A DNA stretch of 64,000 nt from positions 102,928,294-102,992,293 of the forward strand of contig NC_071390.1 of assembly GCF_022682495.2 (NCBI RefSeq), written 5' to 3'. Shown here piece by piece: positions 43,713 to 55,424 of this stretch. Each line of letters opens with the position of its first letter. The first letter of the stretch is position 1. Both the position numbers and the translations under genes were made by a program. This stretch comes from Desmodus rotundus. Lineage: Eukaryota > Chordata > Mammalia > Chiroptera > Phyllostomidae. The notes under the pieces were generated by a model. It ran no database searches. It worked only from the letters and a program-made list of their open reading frames with translations, and was not told the DNA's origin.

Positions 43713-44475
43713 CACGTTTTAGGGAATAGCTGGCAGTCTCTATCACAGAACACATTACTAGTCCTACAGTTTCCACATGTGTCCATTTCTAAACCCTACC
43801 ATCTATATCACACTATGAATATATGTTTTAAATTCTATGGATTATTTTATAAACAGCACAATTATATTTTGGTCGAGTTTCTGTGCATGTTAAAAGTGAC
43901 AATTTGTGCTATTGAATGTTTAGAGTATATCTTGAATACTTAGAATATATATTGATTTTTATAACTCTAATTTGGGATTTATTACTTTTATAAGCTGGAA
44001 AATTTAAAAATGCACAAGGCTCAGATCTCTCCCAGTGTCCGGAAGGTCAATGAAGACCGAAGAAATGACTACAAATGCTCTCTTGTCCACGACACACCTC
44101 ACAAATGCAGGGTCTTCTGATTATTTATCCTGTGTTCCTCGTGTGTTGATAGGCTGAAATTTTACAAATATCTCAGGCACTTTGCTCAGGGTATGCTGTG
44201 CTGTGTCTCTGCGGGGTATGAGGATGCTGCTGAGCTGAGGGCTGACGTGAGATGGGATAGTTTTATTCAAGAGCTCTTGGCCTATTTCATAATTTCTCTT
44301 CAAGTACCAACCTTGTTAGTCCCTGAAATTTCAAAACAAATGACAGAAGATAATACTTTTATTTGAAACTGATCCATTCCAGAAGTTTCATATCTGAACT
44401 GCCAGTTTAGGATGAATCAGGGACAAACAATTGCAGCAAAAATTATTAAGGATGAGAAGAAATGGGAGCCCAGGG
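43713..44475. other. Unassigned AT-rich sequence
   Basis: No gene or repeat recognised. Confidence 0.4.
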
Positions 44476-44477
44476 CA

Positions 44478-44665
44478 GAACCAGTGGTTCCGGGCTGACA
44501 GAGAGTATGGGATGGAATCTTGCCTCCACTACTTCCTTTCTGAACGGCCTTGGAAGTGAATGTACCATTCATCTGCAAAATTAAGAAGGTAACAGTATTT
44601 TTCTCACTACACCAGTGAGATGTGGCCTCACACTTATTAAATATTCAGTAAATGTAAACTACTGT
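44478..44665 (+). repeat. MIR SINE
   Basis: Diverged MIR on the + strand: 'gaatcttgcctccactactt', 'cctttctgaacggccttgga', 'ttcatctgcaaaattaagaa', 'ttaaatattcagtaaatgta'. Confidence 0.6.
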
Positions 44666-44669
44666 TTAA

Positions 44670-45045
44670 CTTTCTGAAATGAGCAGCAATTACCACACCG
44701 ATAACTGCACCTCTGATTTTGCCATTAGACGGTCGAGAAGTAGAAACTGTAAATATATACCTTCATAAACATGTCAGCTGATTGTTGACTCTGGTGACGA
44801 TCATTTAAGTGGCCCATATTAAGTCCAATATCTTAATGGCTTTGAACCCAACCGACATTTATTTTTATGTGCACCATGACTCGTCCTAATATTCAAGACC
44901 TGAATTTGCTGTTACCTTCTTAGTCTAGAATATAGATGTGGATCTCGGTTAAGGTGATATTTTGATTGAATATTAGAAAACAACCAGAAGAAATGAAGAT
45001 GATTTGAATATTATTCTGTAACAAATCTATTATTAATTTGGAAGG
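44670..45045. other. Unassigned sequence
   Basis: No gene or repeat recognised. Confidence 0.4.
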
Positions 45046-45049
45046 GGGT

Positions 45050-45275
45050 TGTGAATTAAGTAAGCTTTAAAATGAGCCCTGAAACGCTGGGAGGGTTTAG
45101 ATAGATGGGGTCTGGAGTCAGAGGAGGACATAGCATGTGAATTTGGTGGTTCTAGATGCAGAGCTGGGCAAGCACAAAGGCGAGGAAGCATGTGGTAGTC
45201 ACAGAATGAATTCTTCTGGAGAGAGATTATGATGATAATGCAATTTAGAAATGTAGACTGATGTGTGAGAATAAA
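45050..45275 (+). repeat. Old interspersed repeat, family not assigned
   Basis: 'gctttaaaatgagccctgaa', 'gatgcagagctgggcaagca' and 'caaaggcgaggaagcatgtg' follow the wording of the same mammalian repeat noted at 33.4 and 59.1 kb. Confidence 0.4.
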
Positions 45276-45279
45276 AAAA

Positions 45280-46385
45280 GGCTAATACATATTTCTTGAG
45301 AAGATTAGTTATATGAAGCAGGTCGTTTCTAGACCTCTTTAAACTTTATACATTTTGTAAGATGCACATAAGGAGGAGATATTCAGGGATTAATATAAAT
45401 TTGAGTGGAAAGATATGCCATTGTCTTCTGTACATATTGTTTTTCTTACTTGGATATTGATTTGCTGTAAACAAAATGTGCCTAAAAATATCTTGGGCAA
45501 GTGGAGTTTTCATGGAATCATATACATTTCCAAATAAGTCAGGAGAGATGAAACGTATACACAGCCATGCATTCTTAAAATATTTTGGTAATTTTTCAGC
45601 ATAAGGTTGAGACATATCTGCTGAAATAAATTGATGTTCCTATTTACAGTGACTCACTCGTTGGGAACAACAAATTCATTTCCAAGTCTGGGCTGACCTT
45701 TATTAAAAAGTAGATGGTGGTGCATCGTTGTGCTTTTTTACACTAACAAGTGCTGAGAAGCGGGGAAGGTTTTCTTTTCTTGTTTTTCACTGTGACACCC
45801 ACTGATCTGCACCTGCCGCTGTGTGGTGCGTATGTGTCATAGATGACAGCTGATGAAAGACCCTGTGCTATCAGCCCAGCCCATGCTTTGCTATGTCAAC
45901 CTACTGGCAAATTGTAGCTGCTGCTCCTCTCAAATCACTTAGTTGAAATGGAAACATCAGTTCGAGATCATGTGTGCTTTCTGTTGTAAGAATACGATTT
46001 GGGGAGGTGACATGATCGTCACACATTTACATTTTAAACTTAATAGCCACTGTAGTGAAGACATAGGAAGAGAAGGACAGGACAGAAAATTTTAATTTTA
46101 TTAAGATCTAAGAATTGCTACTTGGCTTAAAACAAAATGAAATAAAACAAAACAAAAACAAAGCCAATGCTGAAGTCTTCTAAAGGAGGCCAGTCATGTC
46201 TTTTTATGTGTGTGTATATTTCTTGTTATTCTACTTACATCACTCCCCAAATAAAACTAATTCTATGATCTGAAACCAGGGACTAATAGTGAAATCAAGT
46301 CAAATGACTTAAAAAACTTACTGCTAATAAATCAGGAGAAAAAGACAGGGAGAAGGTAAATAGAAAGATAATTTGAAAGGATATG
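45280..46385. other. Unassigned sequence
   Basis: No gene or repeat recognised. An 89-codon minus-strand frame (45346-45615) has no match I know. Confidence 0.4.
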
Positions 46386-46389
46386 CTTT

Positions 46390-46520
46390 CACTTATTCTT
46401 TTTATTCAATAATCGTTTATGAAGTGAGCATTGTGCTATATTCTGGTGATCAAAGGTAAAAGATAAGCCTTGACCTTGAGGATTTCTTAATCTTGTAGAG
46501 GAGAGACAATAAAATATAAA
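46390..46520 (+). repeat. Old interspersed repeat, 5' part
   Basis: 'tattcaataatcgtttatga', 'agtgagcattgtgctatatt' and 'gatttcttaatcttgtagag' match the opening of the common repeat also seen in part at 33.4 kb. Confidence 0.4.
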
Positions 46521-46524
46521 ACCA

Positions 46525-47610
46525 TCTAAACTTTTTTGTGAATATATAGAAAATTACTTGTTTTTATTGCACAGATTTTATATCCAATGTCAAATAATTT
46601 AAAATTTTGTTTTCTTTTTATTGTTTGATCTTATATTGAAAGGTTTAAGAAAACATCATAATTTTAATCAATAAATTATGAGAAGCTAAGGCAAACATAA
46701 TCATGTGAATGGCATGTGCCATTTAAAATTTTAAAATAATGTTTGATGTGTGAAAGCTATTAGATTAATTTCTATGATTATTTGGTTTCCAGATATCCCC
46801 TTTAGAATAGAAAATCTGAGATTATTCTGATCTTGGAAATTAAGAATGAGGATGGTGCTTCGTTGTTGAACCCGAGTACTTACCTTGGAGCCTGGCCCAT
46901 AGTATTGTATTTAAACCCCTAATCACTTATGTGTCAAATACTATTGTGTTCCACGTTCTCCCAGGATAAAGGGACCCTGATTTTGTTCAGACATCAGAGC
47001 ACGGGGCACTTGGAGAAGACGCGCCCAGCCCTGCGAGGGGGATATGGTCGGTCTAAAACTTCACAACAATCCCACTTCCTCCTCACAGTGGGTGGTCAAG
47101 TTGATCATGCAGCCCCTACTTGATGACAAGATGTAAAGGAAAATGTGCTGAGGGTTTCCAAAACAATAGAATAAAATAAAATCCCACCCTGATTAGATAG
47201 ACACAGGAAAAGCTCCTCTTTTTCTCTTCTTGAGCCTGTTGCGTGTACTTGTGTAATAGAAGCTCTGGAAGCCATACTGTGATCACTATTAAAACAATGA
47301 AAAGATTTTAATTTAATACAAATTTGATTCACTTTTAGGATTAATTATGATTTTCTTAAATTATCACGGAAATCTTTTCCTTATTTGATAGTTAAAACAT
47401 GGTCTCCAGATTCCAGAAGTAGATTTTAATCCTCTGGTCTCTGGGATAAACTAGTTAAACTCTTATTAGTAAACTGGGGAGAATAGTATTCTACACTGAA
47501 GTTCTGTGAACCTAATATAACAATATCGTTCACGTAAAAGGACATAGATTTTACAGGTAATGTCACCAGTGTGCCATATTTGTTCCTTCTTTTTCCTGAA
47601 ATCAAGTGGG
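46525..47610. other. AT-rich unassigned sequence
   Basis: No gene. An isolated minus-strand donor-like CAAG|GTAAGT lies at about 46877-46888 without a matching acceptor nearby. Confidence 0.4.
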
Positions 47611-47614
47611 TGAC

Positions 47615-47905
47615 TCAGCATTCATCACGACAGTGTTTCCTGGCTTTCCTTGCACATGGCTCTGTGCTGGGGACTGGCTGTCATTCTGCAGTGCTGTATA
47701 CATATTCACTCATTTAACCCTCACAATGAGACTGTGTGGTTACACTAATATATTACAATATATTACACAGAAGAGGAAACTGAGGCACAGATATGTCAAG
47801 TAACTTGCCCAGCGCCCAACAGCTAAAAAGGGTAAAAAGTCAGAACTTGAACCCAGGCAGCCAAGCCCCAGAGTTTGTGCTTTGATTTAATATGTTATTC
47901 TGCCA
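47615..47905 (-). repeat. MIR SINE, long copy
   Basis: Minus-strand MIR in + coordinates: 'cactcatttaaccctcacaa', 'gaagaggaaactgaggcaca', 'gtcaagtaacttgcccagcg', 'gaacttgaacccaggcagcc'. It includes a local duplication 'atatattaca' x2 at about 47747-47766. Confidence 0.85.
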
Positions 47906-47909
47906 TGGA

Positions 47910-48685
47910 CAGGATCGATTCTTAGACACCGTTTTATCGTACCCCCTCCAAGGTTATCGGCCATTCTTCGATATCACTCTCCCTGAAATTACTCTTGCCA
48001 AAGCTACCAGAAATTTCACATTCACCAAAACCAGGAGTACTTTTTTTGTTTATTTATTTTTTTTTACATTGACTTTCCCATTCAGTTTAAATCTTCCTGT
48101 CCCCCTTCCCCTCACAATAGATTTTCCTTGGATCTTTTCCCATTTCATACAATATTTTACACTTTTTTCCTTTAATGTAAAAGTTATCCTCAATGGATAA
48201 TCAGCTTTCTGAACGAGCGGGTGAGTCTGTAAATAAAGGTGGTGTTTTCTGCCTCTGCATAACCAGACCCCTCAGCCTGGTGCTCTCTGACGCTGTTTCC
48301 ACCAGGATGGCTGAGCCCTGCCAGTCCCGACCCCATATTCGGGCTTTCTGGCAATCTCGTTTTTTCCCTTCCAGTTCTCCTCCTCGCATTCTCCACAGTA
48401 GCCCATCTGTCCTTCTGAGACTGTCCTCAAATCTCCTACTCACACTAGCTCTGTACTCAGTCTCTGCAGATGATGACTGAAGTTGCCATGGGAAAGGTCA
48501 GCTTTGAGTTTGCTCTGCTCCATCTATGCTTCTATCCGGTTCACCCTTTTCAGCCCGTCATCTTCTTGGAAAAGGCCAATCCTGTATCTGTGCCCTGTGT
48601 ATTGCCTTAGCTTTTCCCTCTACTTCAGCCCGTGTATATGCACAATGCCCAACACATAATAGAAATGCCATATTTCGCATCTTGT
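47910..48685. other. Unassigned sequence
   Basis: No gene recognised. Overlapping frames of 80-102 codons on both strands (47892-48480) are unremarkable. Confidence 0.4.
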
Positions 48686-48689
48686 AGCT

Positions 48690-49275
48690 TTTGCTTAATA
48701 TCTTTTAAATATGTTTCCTCTTCTTCATCTTTACAGTCATCACTAGGATCAAGCCATCACTATCTCTCACTGAGATTTTAGCAATAGCCTAATTTATCTT
48801 AATTCTAATCCATTTTCTATGTGCTACACATATCTAAGTGTTATTTTCCTGTTTGAAACTCATTAGTAACTTTCCATAGCCTGTAGAAAAGCCCAACATG
48901 TTTAGTAAGACATCTATTTCTTCAATATACAACTACCTCCTCTGCCTCCCCCCAAACACACATACATACACACACTCTTTTTTATTCTCCTCAAGCTACA
49001 CACAACTTCCTAGGGTTTAACACAAATGTTATTCTCTTTTCCAGTGTATAAACCTGTACAAACCCTCTTCTGATTGTTTAAATGTTGCTTTTGCTGAGAA
49101 GAAACAACAGAGCAGTTATTCTTTCCTTAGAGTCCTCTATCATAGAACTTTTCACACTGTTTTGAAAGTATCTATTTTTGCCTTTAATCACTATTCTAAG
49201 CTTCCTTTTACACTGGTTTTAGCTTTAGCATATGGTACAATACCTGACACATAATAGAAACGCCAAAGGTGTTTG
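48690..49275 (+). repeat. L2 LINE fragment
   Basis: L2-like wording across about 580 bp: 'gtttgaaactcattagtaac', 'tttccatagcctgtagaaaa', 'agagtcctctatcatagaac', 'ggtacaatacctgacacata', 'atagaaacgccaaaggtgtt'. A short (CA)n lies at 48954-48976. Confidence 0.6.
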
Positions 49276-49279
49276 TTCA

Positions 49280-49970
49280 TCGTGGAGATGTATTTCTTTT
49301 GACAGCTGCTCAAGATGATGATAAGAAGACAAACATTACCACACAGCTAAGCTAGGTGCTTAATGATTGTCACCAGAGCGCAGAAGTGAGACAGGTGAGA
49401 TTGGAAGGCATTCTTTTCTGATTCTCCACGAGCACCCAATCTGGAGACAGTAGACGATCCCTCGACTTTGGATGTGCATCACTGAAGAATATCTTGAGCT
49501 GGAACTTGAAGGGAAGGGTATATTCTTATGATCAGAGAATAGACAGGGGTAAAACCAATCTGTGGAATGGAGTGAGCAGTTTCCTAGTTAGGAACTGCAC
49601 ATGATTCTATTGGTTTTGGTTGAGACATGTCACCTATTATATATGCTGATGTCTATAATACTAGACCAAGGACTCTGGGCATTGTTATATAGATCAGTAG
49701 TTGCCAACAGTTTTGGAGTTAAAAAGGTAAGGCTTGAAACCACTGGGAGGTGGTGGTGGGTATGTAAGCGGTGAGTGGTGGAGGTGGCCCTCTGGCTGCC
49801 TCAGGCTCTGGATGCTTGAGGCCCGGCTGTCCCAGTCCAGGCTGGTTGACCTGATGGCTCGGGAAACTGATACACTAGCACACCTGTAATCACTGGTAGC
49901 CCACATCAGCTGAAAATCTCTGCCATTGACAATGGAGAATAATCAAAGTGTATAAAGTGGTATTTGAGGG
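49280..49970. other. Unassigned sequence
   Basis: No gene or repeat recognised with confidence. Confidence 0.4.
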
Positions 49971-49974
49971 AGAT

Positions 49975-50295
49975 TAATATGTATGTGAAAGAGTGTTTAG
50001 GGCAGGAAGATGTAATAAGTGATTACCAAAGTCCAGGTGCGAAGTAGTGAACACTTGCAAGGACATGACGTAGTGACAGTGTAGAAGGGGAGTAAAGAGA
50101 CACACAAGGTGCAGGAGACATGGGAAGCAAAGCGATATCCTTGTATTCAACCTGGGTGACTAGGGAAATGAAAATCCAGGGCAAGAAGAGAAAATCCAGA
50201 GTGAGAACTGGTTTTTGAAGAAAGATGATAAGCTAGGTTGCCCATATTAAGTTCAAGGTGACAGAAGGGCAGCCAGGTGAGAATGCAAGTTAAAA
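49975..50295 (+). repeat. Old interspersed repeat, family not assigned
   Basis: 'attaccaaagtccaggtgcg' and 'ctgggtgactagggaaatga' follow the distal part of the same common mammalian repeat ('gtaatccaggtgagagatga' type wording). Confidence 0.35.
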
Positions 50296-50399
50296 TGTGA
50301 TAATGCAGTTTAGTGGAGAGCTTAGTATTACAGATAGCAGTTTGTTATTTGTAAGAGAAAATAGTTAAAATCATCACAGCAAATGACATTTCTGAATAA

Positions 50400-50520
50400 G
50401 AGTATATAAAACAAATATACATTGTTTTATATATGATATGTAATACAATACATATTTAATATATACTTATTTAATATATATTAATATAATATATAGATAT
50501 AGATATATATAAACTAATTA
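50400..50520. repeat. AT-rich low-complexity tract
   Basis: Dense TA/ATA words ('taatatatattaatataata') over about 120 bp. It is low-complexity with no other signal. Confidence 0.85.
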
Positions 50521-50537
50521 GCTTCAGGACAGTTATT

Positions 50538-50645
50538 TTCAAAGTGTGGTCCCTGACCACCATCAGCATCACTTGGGGACTTAATAGAAATGTGAATTAC
50601 CAGGCCCACCCTAGACCTGCTGAGTCAAAAACTTTGGGATTGAGT
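50538..50645. repeat. hAT-Charlie-type MITE fragment
   Basis: 'ttttcaaagtgtggtccctg', 'atcagcatcacttggggact' and 'ccctagacctgctgagtcaa' match the same family type as 23204-23365, truncated at the right. Confidence 0.65.
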
Positions 50646-50997
50646 GAGAGCCACATGGAGACTGAATTCTCTAAGACAAGAATCATATAGGAGACAGCAT
50701 AGCCAAAGGAAAATCTTATTAGGATTAGTTGATGAATTTAATATCCATTGTAACATTTTCTGAGAAAGCCACAATCCTGGACACTCTCTGTCTAAAAGTA
50801 CAAAAGTGCCCTTCAGGATCGATACATAACTGAGTTGCACAAACCCTAGCAAAAGTCTTTAGTTTCGTTTTTTTCCCTTGAGGATAAGGTGGTTCTAGAG
50901 GGATTTGGGCAAACTCGTTGCAACAATAGTCTGTTCTACAGACTTTCCCCTCCCCCATTCTTTTAGAGTTACATAGAAGTGTCCGAATCTGTATTTA

Positions 50998-51011
50998 CAT
51001 ATTTTCTTCTT
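50998..51011 (+). repeat. Target-site duplication, left, of VES SINE 3
   Basis: CATATTTTCTTCTT, identical to 51228-51241. Confidence 0.9.
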
Positions 51012-51227
51012 CTTCTTTTTTTAAAAGATTTTATTTATTTATTTTTAGAGAGAGGGGAAGGGAAGGAGAATGAGAGGGAGAGGAACATCAACGTGTGGTT
51101 GCCTCTTGTGCGCCCCCCACCGGGGACCTGGCCCACAACCCAGGCATGTGCCCTGACTGGGAATCAAACCGGTGACCCTTAGGTTCACAGGCCCACACTC
51201 AATCCCCTGAGCCACACCAGCCAGGGG
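51012..51227 (-). mobile_element. Bat VES-type SINE (copy 3)
   Basis: Minus-strand VES: the head at the right end reads 'ccctggctggtgtggctcag' on the minus strand (A box). The B-box region is 'gggaatcaaaccggtgaccc' in + coordinates. The body is GA-rich and the tail is 'aaaataaataaataaaatct'. A perfect 14-bp duplication flanks it, which indicates a recent insertion. Confidence 0.95.
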
Positions 51228-51241
51228 CATATTTTCTTCTT
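51228..51241 (+). repeat. Target-site duplication, right, of VES SINE 3
   Basis: CATATTTTCTTCTT, exact partner of 50998-51011. Confidence 0.9.
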
Positions 51242-54195
51242 TTAAAGCATGTTACATCTTCCAAAGATTTTTTAAGTTACTAAAAAGAAAACATTGGGGT
51301 AGGTAAGGTAGTATTCTTTTCATGCTCCTATCTGTTGCTCTTCATAATTTGTTAATGTTATTATGTTCATATAGCTTTTTATTCTTTTAAAGTTATTTTC
51401 AGTAATTTAAATTAGTTCATAGATGTGTGGCCCTAGGTGAGCTACCCAGCATTTCTGCATGCCAACTGTCTCACCAGAAAAATGGGTTTATAATATGAAT
51501 CCACTTCAAAGCATTTCAGGGATCATAGTATAAATAACACTTAAAAATAAAATGACAATTATAACTCAATTAGGTAATGTCTTAAATAATCAGTGCATAA
51601 AAATAACACCTTTCATCTGGATTTATAATTGGGGATGTTGTGATTAAATGAAGCAGTTTTCCCTATTTAATTATAATTAGAATCAAACTCTCTTTATTAA
51701 AACATTCACAACTCTCCCCCTAACCTTCACAGCAGGGATTATTTACAGAGCTCTACTGTGAGTCAAATCATGTTCCTCAAAATGTAATAGACTCAAAGAC
51801 ATTCTGTCTTTGAATAATGGCATTAGAAAACACACACAATCAAATGCACACACACATGCACACACTATATTTAAGTTAATCTGAGCTAATAGAGGAGCAA
51901 AATCTATGCTCCACAACTGTTTGGCAGAATTCCCGTATTCTTAAAAAGTCACTTAATGCTATGGTCAGGGCAGTACAAGTGAGTCTTGGAAGCCACTGCT
52001 TGGAATCTTTGGTTTTTGATTGGTTCAGTGGACAAGATTAAATACTTAGGATGTTTCTCCACCTAATGTTGGAAAATGAGACCAACAGACAAAGCTGATT
52101 TTTACTTGTTTAATTAGAGGGAAGACAAGATTGTCTGGTGCACATGGGGATTTGAGGAGGAGAGAACAAAACAAGGGTTTACGGACATACTGCCCTGCTT
52201 TGATGATTCGAATGGGTACCAGGTAGACCTGGCCATTTATATTTGTTTTTATTAAATGTATGACAACATGACATGCAAGGCCATTGAATGGTTCATACTC
52301 TGGTCTATCTGAATTTGAATCTTTTGAAAAAACATGTTCTTTTTTCCCATGCATCTTTGCAAAAACATGGCTTATTATGGAATAGATTAATAAAGAGCTT
52401 ACTGGACTCATAACTTTTTTCCTGTAGATGCATCTTAGTAAACCTTGCCTTCAAACTTCTTAATTTACAGGTGATGGCAGTGCACGATGCACTATTTCTA
52501 ACCCTGTTTAAAGGCTGTCTTCTTCGTGTTAACTATTCTCAGCCTGACTCTATTCACTCCTTCTAATCTCTTTCTAGATTTGACTCTTCACCAATGATAC
52601 ATGGATAACAATTTGTATTTTTATATTTTCATAGGCTTTACAGACTAGTTTTCTCTTATCATGGATTTGGAACTGATAATTTAATACAATTGTTTTTCAT
52701 TTACCTACCTCTAAAATGGGCATTATTCATTTTAATCCATGTGTCTCATAAGAATTTAAGAAGGTTGCCACCTCTAAATAGTTCGAGCTCCTTGAAAAAA
52801 ATAGATCCTACAACACTGGACATTCTTTTTGTTAATAAAGATATAGATACCAATGTGAATTTGTTATTCATAGATCTCAGTTTGATCTTTTCATATTGTT
52901 TTTCTTGGATAAGTAGACTGAATCACTGGAAACATTAAAAATTTATGGATGCACAACCATGTTAGATTTACACTATGTAATTTTATTAGTTAGTTCTGGT
53001 CAGCAATTCATGTGCTAAAGGTGAGAGCATTATCTTGTCTTTCAACAAGTTTTTGCTATTATTTCAGGTCTCTATAATAATCTTAGTTATACCATGTAAA
53101 ATCAGTTTTATGTGTTCCAGTGAATAATATTTTACTTTCAAAATAAGCTTAGACATGATTGCTATATATTAGAATTCATCATTATAGCACAGTATATGCC
53201 AACAGAGGTGGTCGGTCTTTTTTCTGTGCATTCCTCACCGTAAGCTGAACTCTGCCTATAGATGTGCACATTTACCTCATATTCATGTTATTGAAATTTG
53301 GAAAGTTATCAGGCAGAAGTTTTCTTTTGTAGCATTACAAGATTTAGCCTCAGATAAAAATAACAGGCTTGGTTGTCAATGTCTCTTCTACTCTTTTGTT
53401 TTAACACATAATAGTTTTGCAGAATCTAATTGTGGATAGAGGACAGGGTAATTTAATTTTCTATTCCTTGCTTATTCTCTTAGGTTTTTAATTATTCGAT
53501 ACCATTAATTTTTCTTTGGATTAAAATACATTAATATGCATTATGTGCTGCCTTTCTTATGCAGTTTAACCTCATCACCCTGTTCTGTCTGCAGAGACTG
53601 TGATATTCGTCATCTGCAGCCCTGTTTACTGTACCTATTCTGTTCTGATCTTTCTGTTTACTAGAGTATTATTTACCCTGTCGTCTTAGTGCTGCTAGAA
53701 GCGCGCACTTCTTGGTGCTTAGTCTTCTAGTCCTTATTTTGTCACTTCTTTGTTATAATTTTATTTCTCGGTTTTATGATTATAATTTCTTATAACACAA
53801 GATAAAGTGCTTAGCGTATTTTCAAATTGTTTCTTTTAAACATATATTTTGATACATTTTACTCTAAATGATTTCAGGCAAACCTGGCCCTGGGTTTCAT
53901 CCTCTGTAGATGCTTTGGGTCTAGCTAGCCTATGCTCCTGGCAACTTCACAAAAATAAAGTCAATCTACATTCTTTGCCATTGAGGGATTTTTTGGTACA
54001 ACCTTACAGTTGTCCATGGCATTCCTTGGCAAGATACAGAGAGATCATTGTCTTAACTGTTTTTGTATAAATAGCATTTTCTCCTGCTGGAAGGAATTGG
54101 CACAAGAAAATTCAATAAAGTGTGAATGGATACAACGAGAAAGAGGTGATACTGGGTCACCTATGTAGGTGGTATCTGATAAAATAAGACAGTTT
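51242..54195. other. AT-rich unique sequence
   Basis: No gene recognised. A broken (CA)n lies at 51830-51868. A 121-codon minus-strand frame (52046-52411) has no family match, codon evidence or splice context. Confidence 0.4.
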
Positions 54196-54199
54196 GGTT

Positions 54200-54350
54200 C
54201 TTTTTTCCTTTTTTATTGTGAAATAATACACACAGAAGAGCATGTAGAATGTATACATACATTTAGAGAGGAAATATAAAATGCTTCAAAATTTCCCTAC
54301 AATCCTTGAATAGGACCATGTTAATATTTCACTCCCTTTCTGTTTTAGTG
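54200..54350 (+). repeat. Old LINE-1 3' UTR-like fragment
   Basis: 'ttttattgtgaaataataca', 'cacagaagagcatgtagaat', then 'ggaccatgttaatatttcac' resembles L1M-type 3' UTR sequence. Diverged. Confidence 0.4.
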
Positions 54351-54439
54351 CATGACTCCTGAATCATTTATTCTAGTCAATCTTTCGCTCTACTAGCTTC
54401 CAAAAGGACTTCCGCATCTCTTCCTACTTTCCTTCTCTC

Positions 54440-54535
54440 AGGGATTCTAACTACTTTGTCTGGTTAAGGCTTGGGCATCAGGACTTCCTAAAAATTACCC
54501 AGGTGTTTCTGATATGCAGGGATTTTGAAGAATTG
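54440..54535. repeat. MER5-like hAT fragment
   Basis: 'gggcatcaggacttcctaaa' followed by 'ttacccaggtgtttctgata' and 'tgcagggattttgaagaatt' is the right half of a MER5-type element. Confidence 0.6.
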
Positions 54536-54559
54536 TGTAAAGTCTAGTGTGTATTGCTC

Positions 54560-54885
54560 TTTCGTCCTTCCATCCCTTTACATCTGCTAATCCTCTCCTG
54601 GCTCCTTAATCTCTTTTTCGTCTCTTGACCAGCTCACTTGCCCACCATGGCCTCTCCATTCCCCTTTTCTCTTTTTACGACTCTCCTGACATTTTAAGGG
54701 GTATTCCTTACTTTGTGTTTTCTTTACATCTTCCTTAATTTCCTCTCAAGGCATTTTGCATTTATTTGTTTAAGTGATACTATTTTCCATGCAAGGACGC
54801 TGTCTTTCAGTTTTGCATTATCAGAAGGTGACGCAGAACCTGACACGTTGTATATATTCATCGCGTGTTTGTTGAAAGATTTCCA
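54560..54885 (+). repeat. L2-like LINE fragment
   Basis: Pyrimidine-rich L2-type wording with the terminal phrases 'gcaaggacgctgtctttcag', 'gcagaacctgacacgttgta' and 'cgtgtttgttgaaag'. Confidence 0.45.
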
Positions 54886-54889
54886 GATC

Positions 54890-55205
54890 GATCACACTTC
54901 TTTCCCGAACATCATGTTTTCCTTTCTCTTGTTATATATAGCAGTAAAAACTCCACATTTCTAGTTGATTAGTGCTAATTAGAAAATGCTCTTTCAATAT
55001 TTTAAATTTGCATCTATTTAAAAAATAATACATTTTCCTTATCAGTCTTTAGTAAAGAAAAAATTTTAATGATACTCGATCGACATAGTTTACAAAAAGT
55101 GGTAAAAAAGTGTGCCTACATTAATTTTAAGTTGCATTTCTGAACTGTACGTTCTGTTCGCCTCCTCACTGTCATTCTGGCTTTCAGGAGGTGGTGATGT
55201 GCGGG
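54890..55205. other. Unassigned AT-rich sequence
   Basis: Nothing recognised. Confidence 0.4.
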
Positions 55206-55209
55206 GCGG

Positions 55210-55420
55210 GGAACGCATAGGCATTGTGCTTCACAGGTAGTTGGAATCCTGATTGCCACTTGCCTAGCTCTGTGATCTCGGTCAAGTTTCTTAACTTCTC
55301 TGATCCCCAGGATATTCCTCTGATTGAAAAATACTACTATCTACTACAAACAGTTGATGTAAGGAGTACAAAATAATATATATAAAGCACTTAGAATCAC
55401 TAACTATTAGCTATTATTTA
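55210..55420 (+). repeat. MIR SINE
   Basis: MIR on the + strand: 'ggaatcctgattgccacttg', 'ctagctctgtgatctcggtc', 'aagtttcttaacttctctga', 'ataaagcacttagaatcact'. Confidence 0.8.
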
Positions 55421-55424
55421 GATA

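Noticed and set aside
46870..46890. Minus-strand consensus donor CAAG|GTAAGT
   Set aside because: No acceptor with a polypyrimidine tract is found within a reasonable exon length.
50400..50520. AT-rich tract as replication origin or matrix attachment site
   Set aside because: It is plain low-complexity TA sequence with no specific signal.
51120..51227. tRNA gene
   Set aside because: Same reason: VES SINE head with perfect flanking duplication.
52046..52411. 121-codon minus-strand open frame
   Set aside because: No family match and no supporting signals.
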